64,000 nt of DNA, taken from NCBI GenBank assembly GCA_023014335.1, contig JAECYW010000023.1, forward strand, positions 1,116,001-1,180,000. The letters are read 5' to 3'. This document shows, one piece after another, positions 23,509 through 35,700 of this stretch. Each line of letters begins with the position of its first letter. The stretch's first letter is position 1. The position numbers and the translations under genes are program-made. A model generated the notes under the pieces. It was not told the DNA's origin. It ran no database searches and saw nothing but the letters and a program-made list of their open reading frames with translations. This DNA comes from Galerina marginata (lineage: Eukaryota; Basidiomycota; Agaricomycetes; Agaricales; Galerinaceae).

Positions 23509-24299
23509 GCGAATAGGGTGAAAGAGGAGATGGGGTCGAGATCTATGGAGAGTGACTAGTGACAGGAGAGAGGTAAGCTTTGAGTGGGTAATATAAAAAT
23601 TTAACAATGTACCAGTTAGCCACTGCTGTCGCCGCTAATCTTCAGGTAGAGAGTAGTCACACTGATCACAGATCATGGCAAGCCTGGAAATTGAGCCGGA
23701 TTGTTCTTGGTTTTGAGACCGAAGTCCAAGTGGGTACCTTTAGTGATCAAGCTTCAAGTAGAATTGTTGCAGCAGTATGGTGGAGTTGGTAACGGGACAC
23801 AAGGGAAACGTACCTCCACAAAAGCACCAACTCACAATCCTGATAGGCGATCCCTCCACAATGTGGACATTAAATGGAACAAGACCAGCAACACGTGTAC
23901 CTGCACAAAAGCACCAACTCGATGTGTGCAATAAGCGTGTTGCGGAATAATAGATTGACGCTGAGCGGTGCGAGCTGCTATGACTCCAAGGGCGAGCGAC
24001 CAAGCATCCGTTGAATTCAACCCATCCCATACGGTCGTGAGAAATACCACGTGAATTCCGCAAAAGGCTGTCACGGGCTCACGGCTGGACTAGAGGCCAA
24101 TGTAAATGCGAGTCGCGTTCTGTCGCGTTCTACACACGACTTGTGCTGCACTGTCTGCTGCAAGTACTTACTACATAATTATCAGATGGTGTTTGACGGA
24201 GGAGTGGAAGTGATTCGTGTTGATTGTTTGGCCACGAGGATGGCGCCAAACAAAAAGACCTGAACACATTTCTAAGTCCTTTCCCTTCCTACAAGCCAC
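23509..24299. other. intergenic spacer
   Basis: ORFs at 23607-23934 (+) and 23740-24074 (-) overlap each other and lack any family feature. No gene supported. Confidence 0.5.
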
Positions 24300-24470
24300 G
24301 TTCGAATTCATTTGGATCGCTCTGATGAACTGGTTCAACTGGCCCCGTCTTTGGCCGAAACCACCAAGCGCCCTTCATCTGGACAGGTCTGATGAACGGA
24401 TTTCCCTCCTCCAGACCAATAATCCGTTCTGGACCGCTCCGATGAACTGGCTCTTGGCCAATGTTTCCCG
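24300..24470 (-). repeat. degenerate short repeat array 3' of family A copy 1
   Basis: Three imperfect copies of a unit with TTCATCAGA followed by GCGATCCA or similar are spaced 50-60 bp apart, read on the minus strand. They share the core TCAGAGCGATC with the palindromic array at 45061-45410 and occupy the same place, just beyond the 3' end of a family A gene, as the array at 32010-32490. Confidence 0.4.
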
Positions 24471-24692
24471 TCGTCTGCTGACTTCTTCCTCCTCTCTTAG
24501 GCTCTCTGTCTCGGGTTTTACGTTGATAAATATCACTTGGACAGCTCTGGTGATACTTATTCCGTACCACTGGTGCCATCGACAACGGTGATCACTCCGG
24601 TGATGATTCGGACTCTAAATTCATTCCATGGTCAAGCTTTACAGCAGGTATGTTTAATCTCTTCACTGTATATCGCCCAAATACCGATTATT

Positions 24693-27600
24693 CTACCACA
24701 TCCTTCCTAAAAGCTGCTCCGCCTCTGCGTCGGAGTTTCCTGACGTGGAACTCATCCTTTCGGATCTGAAGTTGGGCCTTTCGTTTATTCGACAGAGCAG
24801 CGAGCCAGGTTTTCTCGTAAAGGGACTTAGGGAGCTCTGGAGCCGGTCCCCTTCCAGAATTCTTCCTTCCGTCCCGTATCCTCCTCCCTGGCTTTGCTCC
24901 CTTGTTGGAGAACAGCTCCTTGTCCTTGCGCCGCTATCGGTCGACGATCTACAGTTCCGCCTCAATGTTGCGCCGCACGGCATTGCCATGACGTAGCAAA
25001 CTTCGTTTCCGGCCTCATCCACGTCACTCTCGTTCGAGCTCATACCCTCATCTCCAAGCCGCTCGCAATATTTCTCCATATAGTCCCAGAGTTCGATATC
25101 TGGGTCACCTCGCTCTTTTTTTCTCGCAAGGGTCTTCCCAATAATTTTGATGCGACGTGCGTATCTCTGAAAAAATGCGTCAGCTTCGCCGAAGAAGAGG
25201 CCGAAGCATTCCCACTTCCTCGCAGCCATCCTCTGTTCGACCTCGTTCACGGTTTCGATCTGTTCATCCTCTTTGACTTTTGGTTGGGCGTCCTTTCAAA
25301 CTGTCCTTGCACGTTGCCTTGGTCGTAGATAAGGTCGCGAAGATAGGCCTCTGAACGTCGGGGAAGTGATTCCCAAGCCTCAGTCGGCAACTTGGTACGC
25401 ATGAGGTCAACCATGAGGTCGAGCACTTGGACATTTCATTTAAACGAAATCTTTGCTTTCATGTCGATGCGAAGATCTGTTGCGTCTGGCCCTGGGTCTC
25501 TCCGTCGTTGTAGAGACACACAGCATCTTTCTCGGGTGGGTCGTGCAGAGCAAAGTCTTCGAATGCGTTGACGCTGAAGCAGTCATCCCTGACTTGTCGG
25601 GCGAGATTCTATATTCGTTGTAAGTAATTCGCTGACTAGATAAATCGAGAAATTACTGACAAGATAATTTTTCCTTTCAGAGGCTCATCGTTATCCTTCT
25701 CCTCTTCCATTCGTTATTTCGCCAACTTTTGCGAGAGGCGCTGGTGGGCTTTTTAGAGTTCTGGGGACCTTTGGTGAATTTGGCCTTCCAGATCGATTTC
25801 CCGGTCAACCTTTTTGCAAGGTCGTTCATAAAGCCGCCAATCATCGCCTGGAATTCTTCCTTTGTCCTGCGTGACGATTGTTTGTTGCTATCGTCATCGT
25901 CGTCGCCATTATCTTCCTCATCTCCTTCTCCACCGTCGTTTCTGCCCGTCTGCTTGCGTTTGCCGTGCCATTTGCGGCGTCTCTCATCAACGTTGTCATT
26001 ATCTTCGTCCTGTTTTCTGTCAACAACACAGGATAAGACGATAGAATGATGACGCCCACAGAGACTTCAACCAACACAGTCGATGTTTTGGCCCCCTCCT
26101 TTTAATTTCCTTCCAGCTTGCTCCAGTCGATTTATGGGCCGATTTGGATGGATTCTGTGCCCTGGATGATGTGGCCGAAGATTGTCTTCGTCCTGCACCC
26201 GCTTCAACGATTTCGTCTCCCATATGCGTAGCACTTGCCATTTCCTGATCGGTATGGACTGCAGGTTCCCTGCCAGGATTTGCATCGGTCGGTTTCTGGC
26301 CTTCGGGACGTGCGTTCTGCGCAGATTGACCTGTTTGAGTTGTAATCCCGGGCCCCTTCTGAGAATTTTCATTCAAGTCAAAGGAAAGGCTCGAGTCACC
26401 CACTCGTTGCCCATGGAGTCGCTCTACTTTTTGTACCTTTGAATCAATGCCGCCATTTGGAGCTCGCTATCTGCCTGCATCAAGCATCAGCTATCATGTT
26501 CAAGATCGGTTCAAGCCGGAATAGTCACCCGAAGACGCTCAAATCCGTCTGTCCACTCTTTCTTCAGCTTCTTAGCCTCCACTCTCCGTTCCTCCTAACC
26601 AGGTTGTCACTCTCCATCCGAGTACGGAACTATGATTAAAATCACCTCCATGCGTACGATTGCTGCTTTTGCGGCCTGTTCATGTCGTTCAGCGATGGCG
26701 ACCATATCCACAACCTGATCCTTCCCTCGCTATGAAGGTGTTAGTAAAGGCTGAGCAAATAACTTTAATTTGACTCACTTCAATTTGCTGGATTCTCGCC
26801 TCTGCTTCCGCCTCCCTTTTCTGGGCAAGCACCGCCTGTCCTCCCTTTTCCTTAGCTAGCTTGGTTGCTTCAAGAGCCTCAGCCTCGCTTTTCCGAGCAA
26901 GGGCCGCCCCTCATTCCTTTTCCTTCCAGGCCAGGTCAGCGGCCTCAAACGCTCGTTGTTTATCATACAGGCTGGAGATAAATTGACATTGTCTGATCAA
27001 ACCCGACGAAACGCACCTCTATCTGGTCTAATTTTAACTGAAAGTCCTTTTCCCTCTCACTACTCTCCATCAAGCTTGCGGATCGCGCTTCCCACTTCTT
27101 CAGCACTCCTCGATACTTCTTGAGCATTGTTTGTCATCTCTTCAAGCGCTGCTTTCTTAGCGTCCAATTCTTGTGTCCTCGCGTCTTCCCATTGACGCGC
27201 TCGCGTTTCTAGCACTTCCTGGAATTGTTCGATCTTCTTCGTCTGCTCCTTTTGGAGGTCTTCTTGGAATACCCGCATCCGCATCTCCTGTTGGAGGAGC
27301 TGCTCCTTTGAGTCACCGTTATGCAATTTGTTGTTTGGTGGCCCATCCCTTCTTACGCGCATTTTTTTAATTCTTGGATGATGGGTCAGATTTGAAGGTC
27401 CAGTGGAAGCCTCTCCACCGGCTTGCCTCGTCATTGGAGCTGCTGCCCCGCCTTTGAACCAATGGGCCAGGGTCTGGAATAGTGTCGTGATCAAGTCGGA
27501 ATTTAAAAACAGTCCTACTGGGTACGGTATTGGCAGCGTGTCGCTCGTCGTATCTAGCCGTCCTGGTGCTCCAGAAGACGAAGGTTCCACGCCAGATTGC

Positions 27601-27812
27601 TGCGACGAAGCAGCAGGATCAGGAAATTGTGCAAAGTTTGGACGAGGGGTAGTGACATCCATGTCTTTGTCACTGTCGCTGTCGCCGTCGCACTCCAGAC
27701 ATTGTGTTTCGGCACTAGAGGAATCACCGGAGTCGACTTCATCGGTGGGCGTCATTATCGTTCTGAGTGGCGTGGCGTCGATAACCAGTGGGTGCAGATG
27801 AATATACTCCAC
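24693..27812 (-). pseudogene. family A coiled-coil protein, copy 1 (degenerate)
   Basis: This is a homologue of the protein at 32725-36037, recognised by the C-terminal block NEVEQRMAARKWE followed by GDEGMSSNESDVDEA and a final NAERPN-type tail. The N-terminal exon (27812-27060) is open and reads MEYIHLHPLVIDATPLRTIM. It is followed by an acidic Ser-rich segment and a long coiled coil (EEMTNNAQEVSRSAEEVGSA). The middle (25300-27060) keeps coiled-coil exons such as EAEALEATKLAKEKGGQAVL but contains several in-frame stops and frame changes. It reads as an old, inactivated copy. The family is common and unnamed in mushrooms; function unknown. It lies on the same strand just before a Tnp2 transposase remnant, as copy 2 does. 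Confidence 0.6.
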
Positions 27813-28089
27813 GATTCGAGAGGAATGAAAGGACTAGTAGCCACTACTACTCGAGTATCGGCACGTTTTCAATCCTAGTCATCATTGCCGTCCAATGGTA
27901 AGCCTCGCTGAGCTTTGCCTTTTTACACCTCGAGGTGTAACCGTTCTGGGACAGGACCCTATTCGTCGGTCGCCATTTATTAGAGGGCGACTTCGTAAAT
28001 TCTTCCTCCATCCTCCTTTTCTTCGCCCACCATCTCCACCCGCTTCTCTACCCCACTTTCTCCGCCCACTTCTCTCACCTGCTTATCGC

Positions 28090-28240
28090 CCAGATGGCAA
28101 GATGTCAGGTGGCCTTGTTCCTGCTTCCATCGAGTACATTGTCGCATAACGGAATGGTCAACTTGACTATGTCGTATCCCATTATGCTCGGTGGAAATTA
28201 GATGATACAAAAACTGTCGTTCTTACCCTTTCCCGTGTAT
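28090..28240 (+). pseudogene. Tnp2 transposase C-terminal fragment
   Basis: The plus strand reads LVPASIEYIVA, stop, then VVSHYARWKLDDTKTVVLTL. This matches, in order, FPGTIEYIIV and VMCHYACWNMDSDRAVVLTL of the transposase remnant at 29443-31340. Only this end segment is left, with a stop between the blocks. Confidence 0.55.
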
Positions 28241-28725
28241 GTATTTCACTTATTTTCTTTTGGGATATAAACTCATTCTTCTTAGGACTAACGACACCAG
28301 TGGTCCGTGTCATTCTTGCCTTGGTACCCAGCTGTGTGGTTCTATCTAAATGTACTGTTACTCTGTATACAATTTTTTTTCTAGTACCAAGGGCACTCTA
28401 TCTGTTTGTCAACTGAATACATTATAAGTTTTGTAGTCTACCATTGAGCAGCCATAATACTACTGCCCGCAACTGAGTGGTCGAGGCCTCTATTACGGAG
28501 ACCAAAATAGGTTCGGTAGGTCACTACAGCTTTGTTATTAACTCTGTAGACTGTAGACTATGTGATCGTATAGATTTTTTCTCTCTCCTAGTTGCTATTG
28601 AAGGGTGGCCAATACAATAATAATACATCAATTAATTATAAATTATCTAGACATATACATGAGTGATGTTTGAGGTCGAAGTTCTGAATAGTTAGATACT
28701 GGTTCAAAATGAAAGACTTGCACTC
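28241..28725. other. AT-rich spacer, no gene seen
   Basis: A short AT-rich stretch lies between two transposase fragments; no ORF of note. Confidence 0.5.
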
Positions 28726-29232
28726 CTAGAGGGCTGTGTCGCTATCCCACTTGGCAGGATGATACTTAGCACTGAACATGGGGATGAGGTAGCAGCTGGA
28801 AACAATTGAGTCGAGCGAAATAATCTCTGACTGGTCCGTTGTTCCGTGAAGCGCGAGTAAAAGGATAGGGGCCCGAAAGGCTGTAAACATTCGACGCAGG
28901 CTAGACGATTTGGTAAACGAGCGTGACGGAGGTGCTCTGGAAGGATTGCTCAAAACTGTGCAACGCGAAGTCCTACGGATTGCATTAGATATTTGAACGA
29001 GAGATTCCAGGATGAATAACTGACCTTCCAAGCAGGTCCCTTTGGTATGTTGATATTGATTCTCGTTAGCATTCGCCATGCGTACGAACACAGTATCGAA
29101 ATGTGCGGGTAGTGGTTTAGGTCGACCTTCGGCTGGAACTAAAAGGCGTCGCTCGAAGTCGTTCAACGGATTTCGTAAATCCAGCTGCCGGATTTGAAGG
29201 TTGAAAATTTGTGATACGGTTGTAAACATCAA
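28726..29232 (-). pseudogene. unassigned ORF, possibly a transposase C-terminal remnant
   Basis: A 168-codon open frame starts MMFTTVSQIFNLQIRQLDLR and ends in ISLDSIVSSCYLIPMFSAKY. The last block resembles the C-terminal end of fungal KDZ/Plavaka transposases (a hydrophobic 'D-I-V-x-x-C-x-L-I-P' stretch). The rest is unlike anything I know and there are no splice sites that extend it. It sits among transposase fragments. Low confidence both as a gene and as to family. Confidence 0.3.
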
Positions 29233-29259
29233 AACACTTCAAGTGGCGAGCAACGTGAA

Positions 29260-29362
29260 TGAAAAATTTCTATTTTAAGTGAAAAGGATCTTGGAAAGTT
29301 TCCTTACACGGTGAATTTCATTTCAAATATAAAGTCCCTTTCCAGAATGCGCCCGCTCATTG
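29260..29362 (-). repeat. dispersed ~100-bp repeat, copy 1
   Basis: The block around AAAAGGATCTTGGAAAGTTT is repeated in inverted orientation at 56241-56345 with roughly 90 percent identity by eye. Neither copy lies in a recognised gene. Confidence 0.75.
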
Positions 29363-29442
29363 TGCGCTCGTCAGCCACTCATCGGGTATAGAGAGTGTGA
29401 TCGTTTTAGTCCTATAGTTTAGATGATTAGACGACATCTTTA

Positions 29443-31340
29443 TCAACAGGTAATACAAGAACTTACACGGGAAAGTGTCAGAACAACCGCTCTATCCGAG
29501 TCCATGTTCCAACAGGCATAATGACACATGACCCATTCAGGAGAGATAAGTTCTAGGGTGTTAGATAGGGAGGGTGAATAGATAGTTGCACGGAAATGAG
29601 GATAAGCGATGAACGGATCAATTGTTCCAGGTGCGGAGGAAAGTCGTCGACGAATGGCGTATGCAATAGAAGAGTCTTGTCGGACAATGATGTATTCTAT
29701 AGTTCCCGGGAATGGAGACGCGGCAAGATTGCCGCGCGGATAAAACATGACTTGACTGTTTCCGACGTGGGTGCTTCGGCGTGAATAAAAGACATTGTCG
29801 AACTTATGGCGAGCCCGAAGAGCCACTTGACGATCTGATATGATAGCTTGCAAAGCGTCAGGCACTGGACCAAAAGCTGAAGAGGCGATATCTTCTTCAA
29901 GGTCAGTGTTCGATAAGATACCAAGGGCCTTATTGAACACAGTCTTGCACTCCTTGAGGGCCGGAGGGCAATCCGGGCGAGAAAGCCAGTGCTTTAATCG
30001 AGCTGTGCGTGAAAATGATGACAGCATGGAGCCCTCTAAGTCACCTAAGGATATTATCAACAAAAGACTGCGTTGATGCATCAAGAAACAACATACCAAA
30101 TTTATGATTACTTGGAAGTCGTTGGAGCTGCCCAATCACACGTTCAAAAGGGAAACACCACCATGAGCGTACCGTCAGGATGCAGAGCGGTTAGGTCTTC
30201 CATCCAAGACAGGATGTACCTGTGCAGGTCGTATCAGGGTCTGGATTGTTGGTGCACTCTTCGGGGTAGATGGGCCTATCAGATCCTGGAATAAATTTAG
30301 GGGGGGTATGTACAATGGCAGGCTGGGCAAACTGCATGAATCTCTGTCTTGCCATCTAGATTGAACCTCTTCAACACCGTATTGAGAGTGACCGGAACTT
30401 GATCAACAACAAATTGCTGGTGTGCGTCCAGCTTCCCAGAACGACCGTAAACAGACCAAGCCAGCATGACTGTGAGGAGGCCGACAATGAGATCCCCAAG
30501 ACGGCGGCTCGCACCGATCATCACGTTGCAAACAACAGCAATGAGCATGGCGATCTGAGCAAAAGGATCATTGGCATTGATTGGCAAGTCAAAAAGATGA
30601 TCTGAAGAATAGATCAGGAGTAAGATAAAAGAAGCATAGATTCGAGGCGAAATCAAATTCACCTGTATTGTAGAGTTCCGGTCTTTCAGGTACAGGATGT
30701 GCGGTACAAAACTCGCTATAGCTGCTCTGAAGGTGGGCAAGACGTTCGCCAACAATGACTTTGCGGGCTGATTAACTGTGGGTACGTCGCGCTTCACAGC
30801 ATCGAAAGACTTCTGAAGTTGGCTAATTTCCTGACGCAAGTTTGTGAGGTCGGCAAGTGAGAACGCAGGAGAACTAAGTGCTTGGCGGCATTCTTGCGAC
30901 CTACGCTCGACGACATCAAGGATCTTGTGGGCTTTCGCGGTGCGGCGGTCTCGCTCGCGCTTGTCAAGCTTAGCCTTGCTGCCCGCAGGAGGGGAGAGAG
31001 GCCCAGAGGGAAGAACCTCTGGACGAGCACGGGGAGTCGAAGCCGATTGCGAGGGACCTCGGAGAATAGAAGAAGTGTCCAGTCGCTGCTGGCTAACCGT
31101 GGCTTTACGGACAGCCGCCTCAGCTTGCACACGCCTGAGATGGGGGATGCGCTGGGCTAGCGGCAGGGTTTTCCCCAGAGGTGAACCATCAGGACCATGC
31201 CCACAATCCAGGATGCACTGTTCGCAAAGACAGTTGTATGTCGTTGCTGCGTTTCTAGAAGGAATAACATGGATAGACGAAGAGAGGTTGTTGAAGGATA
31301 GGAAATGCCTTGAGGTCGGCAGTCTCGGCTTCCGGGACAA
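29443..31340 (-). pseudogene. Tnp2-type transposase with internal deletion
   Basis: It has both ends of a Tnp2/Transposase_21 protein without the middle. The N-terminal exon (31340-30297) runs MSRKPRLPTSRHFLSFNNLS, a coiled-coil part, then LIVGLLTVMLAWSVYGRSG and NLDGKTEIHAVCPACHCTYP. These align with LDGKSTIYAVCPNPDCHHTY of the intact copy at 38956-42803. A run of C residues near 30300 breaks the frame, though KFIPGSDRPIYPEECTNN continues beyond it. Near 30190 the sequence jumps to SWWCFPFERVIGQLQRLPSN, equal to SWWTFPFERIIGMLERIPTN of the intact copy. About 600 residues with the catalytic core are missing. The C-terminal exon (30135-29443) is open. It probably cannot transpose by itself. 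Confidence 0.8.
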
Positions 31341-31439
31341 CTCAGTCTCAATGGATCATACACAAAAGAGAGGAGTATCCGGGATAAAGATCCTGGCGTC
31401 GAAGAGTGCGGTCAACTGCGATGGTCTGTTGAAGAGCCC

Positions 31440-31680
31440 AACTCAGTGCGTATCAGCGCGAAGGAGTTACGGGGGCAACGGTGATCCAACGGGGAGGATG
31501 CCATTGTTCGCAATGCCAACTCAGTGTGTATCAACACGAAGGAGTGTGGCAACGGTAATCCACGGGGAGGACGGTTTGCAATGTCGGGAAATCCAGCTCA
31601 GTGTCAGCGCGAGAGAACCCAATGTTCGGAATGCCAACTCAGTGTGTATCAACACGAAGGAGTGTGGCAACGGTAGGACG
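31440..31680 (+). repeat. CTCAGTGTGTA repeat array, copy 1
   Basis: Three to four units of CTCAGTGTGTATCAACACGA followed by AGGAG and GTGGCAACGG are seen, separated by 60-90 bp. TGTGTATCAACACG is itself nearly palindromic. It lies just upstream of the deleted transposase (start at 31340, minus strand). A related array in opposite orientation is at 45685-45960. Confidence 0.75.
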
Positions 31681-32009
31681 ATGGCGAGCGACCACGGCGG
31701 TGAGGGTATCTGAAAGAAAAGAAAACGGTAAGGAAAATAATTCAAGACAAAAGATAAATAAAAATAACGATGGAAACTTACCAGGTGATAGTGGGATTTG
31801 TGGCTGGAGTGGACGACAGTGGAAGTGACTTTGACTTGGAAGTGGCGATCATGAATGTCGTTTCAAGTTTGTATCTCATGGTCGTGCCAAATAGAGCGGG
31901 CACTGAACTGAGCGGGCACTGAGTCAAGTGAACTTGTTTGTGTGGGACGCCTGTGCCAAACATGCAGCCGTCGTTTTCATCTCCCCAGTCCATTCTCACC
32001 CCTCACCCT

Positions 32010-32490
32010 GTAGTGCCAGTCCTCGAGATGCTCTTGAGGACTGTCAAGCGGCACTTTTTCGGCCAACTCTCCACCTTTAGCCTTCCCCTCCATCTTAACT
32101 GATCTGTCGCGTAACTTCAAGGCGGGTTCCATGGCCATTACTCGACCTCAACAACATGCAAGTCCCGGTCCTTCATGATACTCTGAGGACCGTCAAGCAG
32201 GACCGATCTGCGGCCTGATTTCAAGAAGAATTTTATGGCGATTACTCAACGTCAACTACACGCATTGGTCTCGGTCCTCGTGATGCCCCGAGGACTGTCA
32301 AGCAGGACTTCTCTTCGCACTGGTCCTACAGATAGCTCTGAGGACTGTCGCACGAGCTCGTCTCGTTCTCTCCTGGCCACGGCCCTCAACGCTCCACGAC
32401 GAAGACGGTCCTACAGATAGCTCTGAAGACTGTCGGCCCTCAACCCTCCGCGACGAAGACGGTCCTACAGACGGCTCTGAGGACTGTCGC
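32010..32490 (-). repeat. GGTCCT..AGGACTGTC hairpin array, copy 1
   Basis: Six units of the form CGGTCCT, a 12-14 base spacer such as ACAGATAGCTCTG, and AGGACTGTC are seen; each could fold into a hairpin with a 7-9 bp stem. Units start near 32018, 32166, 32275, 32323, 32410 and 32460. The part from 32189 is within the left inverted-repeat arm. Confidence 0.8.
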
Positions 32491-32724
32491 ATTAATTTTA
32501 TCTCTCCTACTAACTACGAACTTCTCCATCTGCTGCTGCGTTTTCACCACTCCCTACCCTCTTACCGTGAGTCACTTTCCGCCCTTATTTCATTTGAAAA
32601 GTTGTGCTTACTTTTTCTCTTCTAGTCCCTTCTGACGTCTTACTTTCCGTTATGCGCTTATCTTCATCGTAAATCCCGATGTATTCAGGGTAAGTATCGA
32701 CTTAGGCAAATACAAAGCTCGAAC

Positions 32725-35700
32725 TCATTTCCTTAACATAGAATGGACTCCGATGTTGAGCCATTGCAGATTCTCGCCGTCGCCCTTCTTCAGCTTCAGG
32801 TTTTTCACGTTCTTGTGATTGGCCAAATAGTGCTTGTCGAAGAGGCTCTTGGATTTTCCTTTCGGCGGGTTTCGCCCGGTATTCCCATGTCCGGACTTCC
32901 GCAGCCGAAGAGTGGGTTTGCTACCTTTATTGGAGAACAATTTCCTGTCGGTTCTCCTTTGCTTGTCGATGAAATCCATTTCCTTTTCGGCACTCCTTCG
33001 CCAATTGAGGGATCTGACATAGAGGACCTCCATGCCGCTATGTCGCTTTCGTCAGAGCTCATACCTTCGGGGCCGAGTTGCGTAACCAGTGTTTCCAACC
33101 ATTCCCATATCGCTATGTCGGTTGCCCCTTCATCCCTTTTTCTCTCAATCGTGCGCTTGATTGTTTCAACCCTACGGTCACGTCGCTACAACGGCCTTCA
33201 GACACTCCATAGGACATGAAGAATCGAAAACCTTACGTGGATGCGCCTCATGTTCGCTCGTTTCATCTTTTCCGTGACCTCCTTCGATTCTATCATCCTC
33301 TTTTCAACCTCATTCAAGCTCTCAACCTCGCCAGATTCCAGGAGTTTTGGTTGAGCATTCCTCCAGGTTGTCCGGGCGCGTTCTATTTGATCCTGGATTA
33401 TCTCCATCAAATAATCATCGGAACGGTCTGGGAGATCGTCCCAGGCTGTTGCTTTCCTCTTTCCTTCTAACACGGCATCAAGGAGGATTTCCATCACTCT
33501 CGTATTCCAGGCCGATGAGATCTTGTCTCTCATCGATTCGGAGGTCATCTTTATCAGGCCCATTTTGTTCTTCTCGATCAAAGTGCCGGACATGTGTGGA
33601 TTCAGGTGGTTCGTGGACGGCGTACTCCTCCACGGATTCAATTCCAAACATCCCTTTCATGACTGTTCCAACCAAGCGCTATATATCGGTCAGGGTCAAT
33701 GGAGGTTTCAATGGCCGAGGGGAACACGAACGCAGTAGCTGGCTCTTTCCCACTTTTCATCCATTTTCTTTTCCTCTTCTACGGGGTTTACCTTGGATCG
33801 TCGGCCTCTAATGGTATCGGATTTGCGGCCACCGCGTTTGGTTTGTCCTTTAAGGACTTCTCGCAATAATTTTTTCAGTGCTCCCAACGTTAGCGGTGCC
33901 TCGTCGTCATTGTCGGATTCGCCGTCGTTGGATTCGCCGTCGTCGGTCTCGTTGGATTTTCCTTCTGGTTCACTCATGTCAACGTCTTCGTCGACTGCTT
34001 CCTGCAATATTTTATCTAGCAGGCGCCATTGAAATTTCAATACGACGTACCGATGCCTCAAGGACCGGTCGCTCCTGAGCGTACTGCTTTGATTTTTTGC
34101 TCTTGATAGAAGCCCAGCTTAGGCCCTGCGTTCGGCGGCGCTGAAGTTTTGGGCGTTTGTCTTATACCTCGTCTTCAGATGGTTCGCAATCGTCCACGCC
34201 TTCAGGACGGCTTTCTCCTGAATCGGGTGGTTGTCAGTTCTGATCTCGAGGCGGAGGTTTAGTCGACGCTGATTTGTTGGAGGGCGGCCCCTCATCACTC
34301 TGTGCACGACATGAGGCAATGCAGAAGACAAAACATGAACACATACCACTTCGCGCTCTTTCCCTTTGTTGGCCTGTCCATTGGTCCCCATGGATGATGA
34401 TGCCTTATTTTTTTCCTACAAAAAGATAAGAAGACGACGGTAGCGGAAATTTGAGCATGGGCGAACCTTTTCGGAATTCATTCGGTTTTGCCTTTGGATG
34501 GCGGCAGCTATCTCCTCATCCTTTTTGGCCTAAGTGAGTTGTCAGTTTTTGCCAGTCCTCACAGCCACTATGACTGACCTGGAGCTCTTTCAATCTATCA
34601 GTCAATAAATTTTCTGTCTGACGCTTCGTGCGCCGGGTCTCTTCAATTTCTTGCTCCAATTCTACGCGTCTCCTTTCTTGGTCTGCGTTCTGCAAGAAGT
34701 TTGAATGGGCTCGGTAACGATCACAGTTGGAAATCACGCGTACCTTCGCGTTCGCTTCTTCGAGCTCTTGAGCAATGCGCTCTTTCGCCTCTTCGACCTG
34801 TCGAACAATGAGGGCCTTCAACCTTTCGACCTCTTGTGCACCACGCAAGTCTCTCCTTGCAAACGGATTTATCAACAAGACCCATCCAGAACGATCAACA
34901 TTGGCCCACCTGCTGTTCCCTCGTCGATACCTGCTGCTCCTGCTGCTCCACTTCCATCTTTGCCTCCGATTCGCGTTTCAACCTCTCTGCTTCCGCATGC
35001 AAGCTCTTTGCCTTTGCCTCCAAATCCTTCTCCCTCACCCCGTAGTCATGTTCCAACTTCTGCATGCGCTGTTCATGCTCTCGCTGAACGGTGTTGAGCA
35101 TTGACTCGGCTTCCGCCCTGAATGTTGCCAGTAAACCTTTCTGAAAGGTTCCTGTCGGATCGAAGTGGTTATTCAGCTCCGTCTTATATTTCGAATTCAT
35201 CTTCACCAGAGTCGCATTGGTCTGGCGAACTCTGTGTGTGGGATAAATCGGCACAGGTTCTAGCTCTTTGAATACCTTTGGACGCTTTGGAGTCTATAGG
35301 TGTTCGACGTCAGCCAGACAGGTTGTTAGGTCCTTTACAGCGGCTTACCGGCGTAACCAAGGCATTGGTTTGATTCAGTGGAGAATCCGGATCTGGTAAA
35401 AACAACAAAGGCCTATCGTGCTCGACGCGCTTACCGAGAACGGACGACTCTTCCCAAGGATTGGAGCCGAGTACCATGTTCATGTCCATGTTGATATCAG
35501 GGTGGTGTTGCGTTATGGGTCCCAGGCGGGGAAGCCCGCTGCTGAAGGCATCTGAGAACGTACTCGGCCCAGGGCGAGCGCGCGGATCGAGTCTGGTGGG
35601 CCCAAGAAGGAGGATACGCCAAAATGAGAAGTTGTTGGCACTTGGGAATGGATTGGGTGCCTGGGGCCATTCCTGCCAGAGGAAAGGGCAAAGGCAGCTG

